Source: a virus. From it: a stretch of DNA of 26,823 nucleotides. The translations under genes and the position numbers were made by a program. The notes beneath the pieces are model-generated. The model was not told the DNA's origin and did not search any database. It saw only the letters and a list, made by a program, of their open reading frames with translations. The first letter of the stretch is position 1; each line of letters begins with the position of its first letter. The stretch lies in IMG/VR virus record IMGVR_UViG_3300044612_001995, positions 1 to 26,823 of that record. One strand, written 5' to 3'. Positions 1 to 5,699 of this stretch are shown in pieces.

Positions 1-117
1 GTCAGACACTATATGACGGTTTGGTATGGGGACAAGTGCCCATAACACATTTTCGGGCGTAAGCCCTTCTTTTTCAGCAGTGTATAGTATGCACGCGATA
101 GCCAGTTCTTCTTTCAT
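1..117 (-). CDS. Small hypothetical protein, C-terminus beyond the window edge
   Basis: An open frame starts at ATG 117-115 and runs off the left edge after 39 codons without a stop. The protein begins MKEELAIACILYT and is acidic then hydrophobic at the start. A good Shine-Dalgarno sequence (AGGAGA) lies about 12 nt upstream of the ATG, which supports the start. It follows the two RHH genes on the same strand and probably belongs to the same transcript. I do not recognise the family, and with the C-terminus missing no function can be assigned. Confidence 0.6.
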   Translation of the reverse strand, partial: MKEELAIACILYTAEKEGLTPENVLWALVPIPNRHIVSD

Positions 118-140
118 CGGCCAAGTTTCTCCTGAGGGGT

Positions 141-157
141 AGGACAAATGCTGTCCT
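141..157. promoter_or_regulatory. Perfect 6-bp inverted repeat, possible operator
   Basis: AGGACA and TGTCCT flank a 5-nt spacer. The element touches the stop codon of the second RHH gene and lies just upstream of the Shine-Dalgarno site of the next gene. RHH repressors usually bind short inverted repeats, so autoregulation is a reasonable inference. There is no T-tract, so a terminator is unlikely. Confidence 0.35.
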
Positions 158-329
158 ATGGTTTAGGTTTTTTCCGACGTTTGGGGCAGTCGGTGCCCTG
201 CGTGTGAGGAAGTGTGACACCTTGGTGCTTTTTTAATAGCCTGTCGATATATTCCGAGCGCGAAAGATTGCTCCGCGCCTCGTCAATTAGCCGGGTCGTT
301 TCCTCGTCAAGCTGGATCGTCTTTTTCAT
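156..329 (-). CDS. Ribbon-helix-helix (CopG/Arc-like) small DNA-binding protein
   Basis: This 57-residue protein begins MKKTIQLDEETTRLIDEA and has the pattern of a short N-terminal beta strand, helix, turn and second helix typical of the ribbon-helix-helix family. In that family a strand from each monomer of a dimer enters the DNA major groove. The tail is short, proline-rich and very basic (CPKRRKKPKP). The start at 329 is chosen because it begins at the conserved beta strand and has a purine-rich AGAAGG upstream. A longer frame extends upstream but would only read through the preceding gene. It overlaps the end of that gene by 23 nt, so the two are probably coupled. Likely roles are a repressor or an excision/integration regulator. 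The fold is fairly sure, the role is inferred. Confidence 0.7.
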   Translation of the reverse strand: MKKTIQLDEETTRLIDEARSNLSRSEYIDRLLKKHQGVTLPHTQGTDCPKRRKKPKP

Positions 330-495
330 TGGTTTTGCGCCCTTCTCTTTTTCGCTCTGCCGCAATAAGTGACCTAACGAAAGTCGAAAAATCATCGAGG
401 CCGCGCCTGCGCGCCTCTGCCATCGCCCAAGCATAAAGCTCCTTGCCCACCGTAATTGTGGTGCGGCGGATGTTATCTGCTCTCTGGTTGGGCAT
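307..495 (-). CDS. Ribbon-helix-helix-like small protein directly downstream of the integrase
   Basis: This 62-residue protein contains RRTTITVGKELYAWAMAEA followed by a second helix (DDFSTFVRSLIAAERKR), which is the RHH layout of a basic beta strand and two helices. The ATG at 495 comes 2 nt after the integrase stop codon, so translation is very likely coupled to the integrase. The lysine/arginine-rich C-terminus overlaps the start of the next RHH gene. Two adjacent but different RHH proteins behind an integrase suggest a directionality factor or a control circuit for lysogeny. No sequence feature says which of the two does what. Confidence 0.7.
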   Translation of the reverse strand: MPNQRADNIRRTTITVGKELYAWAMAEARRRGLDDFSTFVRSLIAAERKREGRKTNEKDDPA

Positions 496-497
496 GG

Positions 498-1502
498 CTA
501 AAGATTCCACCAAGCCCGCCAATCCGCAAGAGCGGCAGGCACAGCATAGACCCGCTGCACCATCGCGGACGAGGTGTGGCCCATCTGGTAAGCGGTCAGT
601 CCTGCGTTTTTGGCTTTGGCAAGGTGGTAGGTCGCGTAGCTATGCCGCAGGCAGTTGTCGGGCCACACAGCCAGCACAGGCGCGCAAGCCTTGCGCCGAT
701 GGGTGTGCAGAGTTTCGGAGGCCACAGGGATGATCTTGCCCTTTTGCTTCGCAAGCCACGCCCTTCGCCGTCGTAGCGGCTCGGTGAAGTCCACGATGCG
801 CTGGTCAAAGCCTCCCGAATCTTTCATCGCCCCCGGCACCACATGGATCTGGCCCGATTTAGTATTTACGTGGCTCCAGTCCATCCGCTCGACCTCCTCA
901 GTCCGCAGCCCCGCAAAGCCCCCAAGAAGCAGCAAGGCGCGCACATGGTCGGGAAGCTCCAGCTTCAGCAGTGCCTTCATCTGGTCGGGGGTCAGGATAT
1001 TGCGGCCCGGCTTAGTCTTAGGAGCGGGAACCGCCGTGATCGGATCGTGCGGGACGAGTCGGTTGGCCGCGAGGTAGCCGAAGAACATCCGCGCATAGCG
1101 GTAATACATGGCCTGAGTGTTGCCATTGGCGCTGCGGGCTTTGATCCACCGCCGAAGATCGACGGCCTCGATGTCGCCCACCGCCCCGCGAAACGCCTTG
1201 CCAAACGCCCGTTCAAAGATGCCAAGTTTTTCCTCGTGGCTGCTGCTTTGCGGATCGGCCTCGTTCACGAACATCCGCAATGCGGCCTTGACCGTCAGGC
1301 CGTCAGGATTGTGCAGGGATTGCATCCCCTTCTCGGTCACACGGGCCGTCAGCTTGGCCCCCTCCGCCCACGCCAATTCATCGGTCGGGAAAAACTTTCG
1401 AACCCTTTTGCCGTGGGCAAAGAAATCGCAGCACCACGGGTTTTTTTCGTTCCAGTCGGCCCGCCGCACTCGGAATCGCACGGGGTTAATGTTGCGCGCC
1501 AT
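498..1502 (-). CDS. int: Tyrosine recombinase (phage integrase)
   Basis: This 334-residue site-specific recombinase would insert the phage into a tRNA-Ser gene. The C-terminal catalytic domain shows Arg200 in GFAGLRTEEV, Arg286 in NCLRHSYATYH, His309 in MGHTSS and the nucleophile Tyr319 in QRVYAV. The usual first His of the HxxR box is Asn283, a variation that occurs in related integrases. An N-terminal arm/core-binding region spans roughly residues 1-165. The start at 1502 (MARNINP) is preferred; ATG 1508 is also possible. The frame stays open further upstream only because it reads through the tRNA fragment. No Shine-Dalgarno site is visible. ATTGCCA repeats overlap the start codon, which suggests that integrase binding at attP could repress its own gene. 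Confidence 0.93.
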   Translation of the reverse strand: MARNINPVRFRVRRADWNEKNPWCCDFFAHGKRVRKFFPTDELAWAEGAKLTARVTEKGMQSLHNPDGLTVKAALRMFVNEADPQSSSHEEKLGIFERAFGKAFRGAVGDIEAVDLRRWIKARSANGNTQAMYYRYARMFFGYLAANRLVPHDPITAVPAPKTKPGRNILTPDQMKALLKLELPDHVRALLLLGGFAGLRTEEVERMDWSHVNTKSGQIHVVPGAMKDSGGFDQRIVDFTEPLRRRRAWLAKQKGKIIPVASETLHTHRRKACAPVLAVWPDNCLRHSYATYHLAKAKNAGLTAYQMGHTSSAMVQRVYAVPAALADWRAWWNL

Positions 1503-1547
1503 TGCCATAATTGCCAAAACCCTACGCTTGATTGCCAACATTGCCAA
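1501..1547. repeat. Four ATTGCCA repeats, probable integrase arm-type sites (int side)
   Basis: ATTGCCA occurs at 1501, 1510, 1531 and 1540, that is, two pairs with 9-bp spacing inside each pair and a 30-bp period between pairs. The array lies between the attP core and the integrase coding region and overlaps its start. Evenly spaced short direct repeats flanking a core are the usual form of arm-type sites for lambda-family integrases. The assignment is inferred from position and regularity. Confidence 0.55.
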
Positions 1548-1621
1548 ACGAAAAGCCGCGACAAGCAAAGACACTGGAGCGGCGTAAGTGTCTGAACTTG
1601 TGCGGCTTTTACAGAGAAAAA

Positions 1622-1679
1622 TGGCGGAAGGGGTGGGATTCGAACCCACGGTTGGTTTAACCCAACGCTCGATTTCGAG
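1622..1679 (-). other. attP core: 3' fragment of tRNA-Ser(CGA)
   Basis: Read on the minus strand, this contains an anticodon loop CTCGAAA (anticodon CGA), the 3' anticodon stem TCGAG, a long class II variable arm (GTTGG/CCAAC), a T-arm GTGGG-TTCGAAT-CCCAC, the 3' acceptor strand CCCTTCC, discriminator G and an encoded CCA. The 5' half (acceptor, D-arm, 5' anticodon stem) is absent. The sequence upstream does not pair with the 3' strands, so this is not a functional tRNA. Such a fragment is what phages carry as attP to restore the target tRNA after insertion. CGCTC and GAGCG flank the anticodon loop as an imperfect inverted repeat, consistent with strand exchange within the loop. Confidence 0.85.
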
Positions 1680-1718
1680 GGGAGCGGTCGCCTCTAATAG
1701 TCAACGACTTGCGAAAGC

Positions 1719-1737
1719 GTTGCCAACGATTGCCAGC
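1719..1737. repeat. Two TTGCCA repeats on the other side of attP, probable arm-type sites
   Basis: GTTGCCAAC (1719-1727) and ATTGCCAGC (1729-1737) repeat the hexamer TTGCCA at 10-bp spacing. They match the array found on the integrase side and lie 40-58 bp beyond the tRNA fragment. Together the two arrays bracket the core. Confidence 0.5.
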
Positions 1738-1761
1738 GCTCGCGTTTTTCTATGTCACGCT

Positions 1762-1767
1762 TTGACA
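1762..1767 (+). promoter_or_regulatory. TTGACA start-proximal motif before the plus-strand operon
   Basis: CTTTGACACGCG precedes the GTG at 1784 with 16 nt between TTGACA and the start codon, the same arrangement as on the minus strand. TGTCA at 1753-1757 makes a 5-bp inverted repeat with TGACA here. No Shine-Dalgarno sequence is visible before this GTG. Confidence 0.5.
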
Positions 1768-1783
1768 CGCGCCACGGCCTTGC

Positions 1784-2524
1784 GTGGCGAACATCACCCG
1801 ACGTTGGAAACGGTTCTTGGCCTCCGGGTGCAGCCACGGGCATCTTGCCGACCCCAAGGCAACCAACGCCATCCTCAAATTCCGCAAAGCGTGGAAGCCT
1901 GACGAGTGCTGGCATCTCGGTGACGCCGTAGACCTCGCGGCCATGCGGGCGGGGGCCCAGCGAGATCCCGACAGCGGCGACAGGGCGCAAGACATGGCCG
2001 ACGATTTGCTCGCGGGGCTGAGTTACTTGCAGGAACTTGAGGTCACGAAGTGGTTCATGGGAAACCACGAGGATAGGCTTGCGCGGCTGGCTCACTCGCC
2101 CAACGCCGTGGTCAGCTACGCCGCCGGGGCCGTGATCGGGCGCATGGCCGATGCCATGAAGGCATTAAAAGCCGAGATCGTGCCCTACGCGGGCCTTCGC
2201 CCCGAATGTTGCCGCCAGCTTGGCGACACGCTTTTCTTGCACGGGTCGCTCTACAATATGCAGGCCGCACGCGACACGGCAGAGGCGCTTTCCTCGAATT
2301 GTGTGTTTGTTCACACACACAAAGTGGCAATGGAGCGCGCCCGCACTCAGCGCCCCTTCACTGGTTACAACGCGGGGTGCTCCGTTCGGCTCGATGTGGA
2401 TTACGCCAAGAACAACCGCAGCACGCTGTCCTGGGCGCATGGCTTCGCTTGGGGCGAATACACGGACAACCAATGCATCGTGCGGCTGGAGCAGCTTTCT
2501 CCCCACTACAGGCTCCCCCTATGA
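1784..2524 (+). CDS. Metallophosphoesterase-like protein
   Basis: This 246-residue protein has the calcineurin-type order of metal-binding motifs: SGCSHGH (residues 14-20), GDAVD (46-50), GNHED (93-97), LHGS (about 152-155) and VHTHK (176-180). These enzymes hydrolyse phosphoesters of nucleotides, proteins or nucleic acids with a two-metal centre. The first motif normally carries Asp two residues before His. Here that position is Cys16, so one metal ligand is changed and activity may be altered. The GTG start follows the TTGACA motif at 16 nt and keeps the full first motif. It is the first gene of a plus-strand operon of four overlapping genes. The substrate is unknown. Confidence 0.8.
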   Translation: MANITRRWKRFLASGCSHGHLADPKATNAILKFRKAWKPDECWHLGDAVDLAAMRAGAQRDPDSGDRAQDMADDLLAGLSYLQELEVTKWFMGNHEDRLARLAHSPNAVVSYAAGAVIGRMADAMKALKAEIVPYAGLRPECCRQLGDTLFLHGSLYNMQAARDTAEALSSNCVFVHTHKVAMERARTQRPFTGYNAGCSVRLDVDYAKNNRSTLSWAHGFAWGEYTDNQCIVRLEQLSPHYRLPL

Positions 2525-2805
2525 GGTCAAAAATTTTGACCACCAAGGCTGGCGGCAATTTGCCCCCCTCCCTCGATCCCGATCTCGCCCAGTGGTGCGC
2601 GGCCCTCGCAGCCCCTGCCGTGACAGACGTTGTGCCGCCCGGCTGGTTCACCACGAAGACGTTGGCCGACAAGCTCGGCAAGACACGCCCGACAATGGCC
2701 CGCCTGCTCGCCGATGCCGTCGCCGATGGCCGCTGCGAGGTGCGGAAATTTCGCGTTAGCGTGGGCAGTTTTTCGCGGGCGACTCCGCACTACCGACCGC
2801 GATGA
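2521..2805 (+). CDS. Small winged-helix-like DNA-binding protein
   Basis: This 94-residue protein starts at an ATG overlapping the previous stop (ATGA). Its central part, GWFTTKTLADKLGKTRPTMA followed by RLLADAVADGRCEV, resembles a winged helix-turn-helix with a recognition helix and a C-terminal beta wing ending in PHYR. Proteins of this style are frequent in phage genomes and are thought to bind DNA, but the target here is unknown. Its place between the phosphoesterase and the HExxH protein, with overlapping ends, suggests co-translation. Confidence 0.65.
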   Translation: MRSKILTTKAGGNLPPSLDPDLAQWCAALAAPAVTDVVPPGWFTTKTLADKLGKTRPTMARLLADAVADGRCEVRKFRVSVGSFSRATPHYRPR

Positions 2806-3146
2806 AAAAGCCCGCCACAAGCCAGCCTCGGCGCAAGAGCAAGCGTCCCACGCTGCGCTTCAAGGTCGATGGCGAATGGTGGAAGGTGGTTGTGGCTCGC
2901 CCGCCTGCCAAAGAGCTTTGCGAGGGCATTACGCATTACAAACGCAGGACAGTTTATCTCCACCCAAATGCCGTGGCGGGCAATTTGCTCGGCATTGTCG
3001 CGCATGAAATCGCCCATGTGACCATGCCTTGCGTGGACGAAACCCATGTGCGCGATCATGAGCGGATCGTTTCGGTGGTCACGGCTTGGGTGGCAAACCA
3101 GTTTTGCGACGGCAAGATTTCCATTGGAAAGCACAAGGCGTCGTGA
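2802..3146 (+). CDS. HExxH-motif putative zinc-binding protein
   Basis: This 114-residue protein starts at ATG 2802, overlapping the upstream stop (ATGA). The N-terminus is basic (KKPATSQPRRKSKRP). The motif VAHEIAHVTMP at residues 67-77 is the HExxH zinc site of gluzincin/SprT-type metallopeptidases. A further His in DETHVRDHERIV may complete the zinc site. The protein is short for a full protease and resembles small phage or mobile-element proteins with an HExxH core. Protease activity is therefore possible but not shown. Confidence 0.65.
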   Translation: MKKPATSQPRRKSKRPTLRFKVDGEWWKVVVARPPAKELCEGITHYKRRTVYLHPNAVAGNLLGIVAHEIAHVTMPCVDETHVRDHERIVSVVTAWVANQFCDGKISIGKHKAS

Positions 3147-3289
3147 CCTTCTGGCCCTTACTCGCCTCAACCCTGCTCTATCTCGCCACGGCCTACGGCT
3201 TTTGGCGCGACGGCAACGGGCCGCTGGCCTTTGCGTTCTTTGGCTACGCTCTCGCCAACTGCGGTTTCCTTGCACTTTCTGCAAAGTAA
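3143..3289 (+). CDS. Small two-helix membrane protein
   Basis: This 48-residue protein begins at GTG 3143, overlapping the preceding stop (GTGA). Two hydrophobic segments (TFWPLLASTLLYLATAYG and PLAFAFFGYALANCGFLAL) are joined by a short polar turn WRDGNG. It is probably an inner-membrane hairpin. It could be a holin-like or superinfection-type protein, but nothing in the sequence identifies a function. It is the last gene of the plus-strand operon. Confidence 0.6.
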   Translation: MTFWPLLASTLLYLATAYGFWRDGNGPLAFAFFGYALANCGFLALSAK

Positions 3290-3310
3290 CGCGCATCTTT
3301 TGTGAACTTC

Positions 3311-3365
3311 GCTATACGCAATGCGCGCTTGTGTATAGCAAACGGCGCTTTTGTTTACGCAAACA
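3311..3365. terminator. Stem-loops between two convergent operons, possible bidirectional terminator
   Basis: GCTATAC (3311-3317) and GTATAGC (3333-3339) form a perfect 7-bp inverted repeat with a 15-nt spacer. A second hairpin, TGTTT-ACGC-AAACA, spans 3352-3365. They lie where the plus-strand operon ending at 3289 meets the minus-strand late block ending at 3355. Neither hairpin is GC-rich and the T-tracts are short, so terminator function is only suggested by position. The first repeat could instead be an operator. Confidence 0.35.
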
Positions 3366-3486
3366 GCTTTAGAAACCAACGCAACACGCTGAAACGAACC
3401 GCAGTTCGCCTCGGAGTGATGCGCGGGACAAAGCCGAGTCCGCCGTAGGGGCTGTAAACCAAACCCAATTCGGTTGATCGGTGCAT
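3355..3486 (-). CDS. Small basic protein of 43 residues after the lysis genes
   Basis: An ATG at 3486 has a strong Shine-Dalgarno sequence (AAGGAGG) about 9 nt upstream, and the frame runs 43 codons to TAA. The protein begins MHRSTELGLVYSPYGG and ends in an arginine-rich segment followed by a short hydrophobic tail (LRWFLKLFA). It is the last gene of the late block, 43 nt after the amidase gene. The stop codon lies in a small hairpin. No family is recognised. Confidence 0.55.
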   Translation of the reverse strand: MHRSTELGLVYSPYGGLGFVPRITPRRTAVRFSVLRWFLKLFA

Positions 3487-3529
3487 TGTTGGAGTCCTCC
3501 TTTCACCTTCGTAATAACAAAAGCAATCG

Positions 3530-4171
3530 CTATGCCAACCGCGCAGCCAGATACTTTTTGAAGCGCGCCAGTTCGACCGGGTTCAAATCGTCTTTGCGCT
3601 TCGGCGAAACCGTGCGGTGATCGGTAACATCGCCCAAGGCAAGGTTGTATTGGCGCATGATAGGCAGAAGGTAGTCGGCCATGCTCGCCATCTCGTCCTC
3701 GCTAAGTGGCCGCTTGTAGGTGTCGCCTTCGAACGCGGCCCCGATGCTCCAGCTATTCAAGTCACGCTTGCCCCGCCATGACGAAACGCCAGTGTGCCAC
3801 GCTCTTTCATCGGGATCGGCCAAGGTGGAGCGCCTGCCGTCCTTGGCGACGATGCAATGGTAGCTGACCTTGCTCGCCGGGTTCATGCACCATGCGACAG
3901 ATCCCCCGTAGGTGCCGCTCGTGTGGTGCAACACGATGGCCTTTGGCTTGATGCGCTTGCCCTTCGTGACGTTCGGAGAGTTAAGCAGCTTCTCCGGGTA
4001 AGACTTAGGGCTTTTCGCCTTTGTGCTTTGCTTGCTTTTTGCGGGTGCCTCGATCGGCTTCGGCGCGGCGGTGAATTTCGCTGTGGAGGAGGCCGAGGAG
4101 TTCGGCAAGGTCGGTCGTGGGCCACGCCCGAATGGCGCGAATAAGCGTTTTAGGTAGCACAGCGGGTTCAC
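3530..4171 (-). CDS. N-acetylmuramoyl-L-alanine amidase (endolysin, Amidase_2/PGRP type)
   Basis: This 213-residue lysin would cleave the amide bond between N-acetylmuramic acid and L-alanine in peptidoglycan. A low-complexity Ala/Lys/Pro/Ser-rich linker (about residues 20-65) precedes the catalytic domain. Zinc-site and active-site motifs are KAIVLHHTSG (His82/83), SYHCIVAKDG, AWHTGVSSW, SIGAAFEG, VTDHRTVSP (His186) and KRKDD (193-195 region). The GTG at 4171 overlaps the stop of the lipoprotein gene (GTGA) and is preferred over an upstream in-frame GTG at 4249, which would lie inside that gene. No signal peptide is seen, so export would depend on the holin. Confidence 0.9.
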   Translation of the reverse strand: MNPLCYLKRLFAPFGRGPRPTLPNSSASSTAKFTAAPKPIEAPAKSKQSTKAKSPKSYPEKLLNSPNVTKGKRIKPKAIVLHHTSGTYGGSVAWCMNPASKVSYHCIVAKDGRRSTLADPDERAWHTGVSSWRGKRDLNSWSIGAAFEGDTYKRPLSEDEMASMADYLLPIMRQYNLALGDVTDHRTVSPKRKDDLNPVELARFKKYLAARLA

Positions 4172-4308
4172 TTTTTGTTGCTGCCCGGAGGCGGCAATTC
4201 GCCGCTCACCGTCCACTGTTTTGTCTGCGGGTTGTAGCCGACCGCCCACTTGAGGCCCGCGCAGCCCGTGAGGGCCAGAGCGGCCAGCGCCAATAGTGCG
4301 AGGCGCAT
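4168..4308 (-). CDS. Small lipoprotein in the lysis cassette (o-spanin-like candidate)
   Basis: This 46-residue protein begins MRLALLALAALALTGC, a lipoprotein signal peptide with the lipobox LTGC. The mature part is about 31 residues and ends in a proline-containing tail (ELPPPGSNKK). The ATG shares a base with the holin stop (TAATG) and the end overlaps the amidase start (GTGA). A short lipoprotein between holin and endolysin is what Rz1-type outer-membrane spanins look like. No matching inner-membrane spanin is obvious, so the assignment stays tentative. Confidence 0.75.
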   Translation of the reverse strand: MRLALLALAALALTGCAGLKWAVGYNPQTKQWTVSGELPPPGSNKK

Positions 4309-4466
4309 TACTTCTTAGCGTCTGCGGCGAAGATTAAACCGACTCCCGTGATGACCCCGGTGACAAGCGCGGGGTCGAACGGCTGGCCCGACAGCACTGC
4401 CTTTGTGATTGTGAGGATCGAGATGAGTGCGCCCAAAACGCCCGTTGCGGTGGTCTTCCAGTTCAT
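4308..4466 (-). CDS. Holin-like small membrane protein
   Basis: This 52-residue protein begins MNWKTTATGVLGALISIL and has two hydrophobic helices (about residues 7-25 and 33-48) separated by a turn containing Gly-Gln-Pro. The N-terminal style MNWKTT-x-G is common in small phage holins. It directly precedes a lipoprotein and an amidase with overlapping ends, so holin is the best call. The start lies 14 nt after a TTGACA motif, and a CCCC/GGGG hairpin lies between the motif and the start. Confidence 0.75.
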   Translation of the reverse strand: MNWKTTATGVLGALISILTITKAVLSGQPFDPALVTGVITGVGLIFAADAKK

Positions 4467-4480
4467 ACCCCGCGCAGGGG

Positions 4481-4486
4481 TGTCAA
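4481..4486 (-). promoter_or_regulatory. TTGACA start-proximal motif before the holin gene
   Basis: GGCTTTGACACCCC lies 14 nt before the ATG at 4466 and 3 nt after the stop of a 20-residue ORF. CCCC-TGCGC-GGGG between motif and start can fold. No Shine-Dalgarno sequence is present. See the finding on this motif. Confidence 0.5.
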
Positions 4487-4489
4487 AGC

Positions 4490-4552
4490 CTACGTAGCCG
4501 CAGGGCTTCCGTAGCTGGCCGCAGGCGCAGGCGTTGGATTCATCGCCGTCAT
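4490..4552 (-). CDS. Coupled 20-codon ORF of unknown meaning
   Basis: ATG 4552 overlaps the stop of the upstream gene (ATGA) and has a strong GGAGGG sequence before it. The frame encodes 20 residues rich in Ala and Pro (MTAMNPTPAPAASYGSPAAT) and ends in TAG just before the TTGACA motif of the holin gene. It may be a real micropeptide, or a leader that brings ribosomes to the holin start. There is no similarity I can name. Confidence 0.35.
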   Translation of the reverse strand: MTAMNPTPAPAASYGSPAAT

Positions 4553-4845
4553 TGCGGCCCTCCTGCGGGAAGTTCTGGCTGCGGCAACGCAGCCTCGTAT
4601 TGAGCCTGCGTGATTTCCGTGGCCGCGCCACCGCCAAGCAACCCCTCCACCGCACTCTTAAACGGCTCCATGTCGCAATGGACGGTTCGGATGGCAATGA
4701 GGACTTGGCCGCTTTGGTCTTTCGGCGCGGTTGCCAACGGCTCAATGCTTGTTTCGCCCGCAGGAAATCCCCATGCGGCATCGACAGCAAGGCGTGTCTG
4801 CTCGTAAGCGGCTGGGTCTATTGTGAAATAACGCAGTTCGCTCAT
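4549..4845 (-). CDS. Hypothetical protein after the LamG gene (tail-fibre-accessory candidate)
   Basis: This 98-residue acidic protein starts at ATG 4845, overlapping the stop of the LamG gene (ATGA). It begins MSELRYFTIDPAAYEQTRLA and contains a central segment ending HCDMEPFKSAVEGLLGGG and a proline-rich tail. It is probably soluble. Small proteins immediately after fibre or adhesin genes are often chaperones for them, but this is inferred from position only. Confidence 0.6.
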   Translation of the reverse strand: MSELRYFTIDPAAYEQTRLAVDAAWGFPAGETSIEPLATAPKDQSGQVLIAIRTVHCDMEPFKSAVEGLLGGGAATEITQAQYEAALPQPELPAGGPQ

Positions 4846-5699
4846 GGCGTTATGCTCCACTTAGACATGAGGTATCCGCGCACGGCTTGCGTTTCGTTTG
4901 CGGATAAATTGCGCGAATAGGCAATGACCTCGTAGATTTTGCCATTGAAATATAAATTGTTTGCATATGCTCCTATAGTTGACGTTTGATTAGAACGAAC
5001 ATCGTTGGCCGCAAGTCCTCCAGTGTGTGCGTAGTATTCAGTGTTATTGACCGCGAACACTCCTTCCAATGCTGCGCGCTTTTTAAAATCGACAACATAA
5101 GTTTTCGCTGTAGAAAGCGTTACGTTGTTAGCGTTTGTATAAGTGCGGAATGTTGCAACTACTCCCGATTCGCCAACATAGCTAATATTTTGCGCGCCCG
5201 TGTTTTGCCCAAGCTCGAAAAAACAATCCGTTGTGTTCTGCGTGTCGAAGCGCAGCAATGTTGGATCGCCGCTAAACGAATCGGCGTTGAACACGACAAA
5301 GAGTGAAAATGTAGTCAGACCAGCAAGCACATTGCTTCCGTTGGTCGCCTGCATTTGATCGTTGCTTCCGTCAAAGTCTAATCCGCCGCCAGAGACATAA
5401 AGCGGACGGTTGTTTGCAGTGCTTTGTGTAAAGTGAAGGGCGTTGGTCGATTTATCCTGCCATCGCGCCACGGCATTGCCCGCTGTGACTTGGTTGCCTC
5501 CGCTTGTTGCGTCAAACACCGTTGCGCCATCCGCCCCGTCAAGCCACATCACAAGTCCGCTAAATTCAGACGGCGCTGTAAGAGTCCATTGGCTTTCCTT
5601 TTTGAAATTGCCCTGCTGTCGAACGCTCCAAATGCCAGAAGGCCGCGCAGGCATATCTGCGCGCTTGCCAATGACAGAACCGTTCCAAAAAGAAGCCAT
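4842..5699 (-). CDS. LamG/concanavalin-like lectin-fold virion protein
   Basis: This 285-residue protein has a short N-terminal lead (about 45 residues) and then a beta-rich domain. Typical pieces are LVMWLDGADGATVFDATSGG, AVARWQDKSTNALHFTQS, LDFDGSNDQM and a C-terminal YEVIAYSRNLSANETQAVRGYL. This is the pattern of LamG/concanavalin A-like jelly-roll domains that bind glycans. The gene sits at the end of the tail-fibre group. A role in host surface recognition is likely, perhaps as a receptor-binding protein. The ATG shares a base with the upstream stop (TAATG). Confidence 0.75.
   Translation of the reverse strand: MASFWNGSVIGKRADMPARPSGIWSVRQQGNFKKESQWTLTAPSEFSGLVMWLDGADGATVFDATSGGNQVTAGNAVARWQDKSTNALHFTQSTANNRPLYVSGGGLDFDGSNDQMQATNGSNVLAGLTTFSLFVVFNADSFSGDPTLLRFDTQNTTDCFFELGQNTGAQNISYVGESGVVATFRTYTNANNVTLSTAKTYVVDFKKRAALEGVFAVNNTEYYAHTGGLAANDVRSNQTSTIGAYANNLYFNGKIYEVIAYSRNLSANETQAVRGYLMSKWSITP

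Noticed and set aside
843-1595. A 250-codon plus-strand ORF opposite the integrase
   Set aside because: It is antisense to the conserved recombinase domain, has no recognisable motif and no ribosome site.
1503-1649. Upstream extension of the integrase frame beginning MGSNPTPS
   Set aside because: This part is a read-through of the tRNA fragment, a well known artefact next to tRNA-targeting integrases.
1622-1710. An intact tRNA-Ser gene
   Set aside because: The 5' acceptor strand (GGAAGGG), D-arm and 5' anticodon stem are not present upstream of the anticodon loop. Only the 3' part is there.
1694-2095. A minus-strand ORF of 133 codons opposite the phosphoesterase gene
   Set aside because: It has no recognisable domain and lies antisense to a gene with five conserved metal-site motifs; it is a shadow frame.
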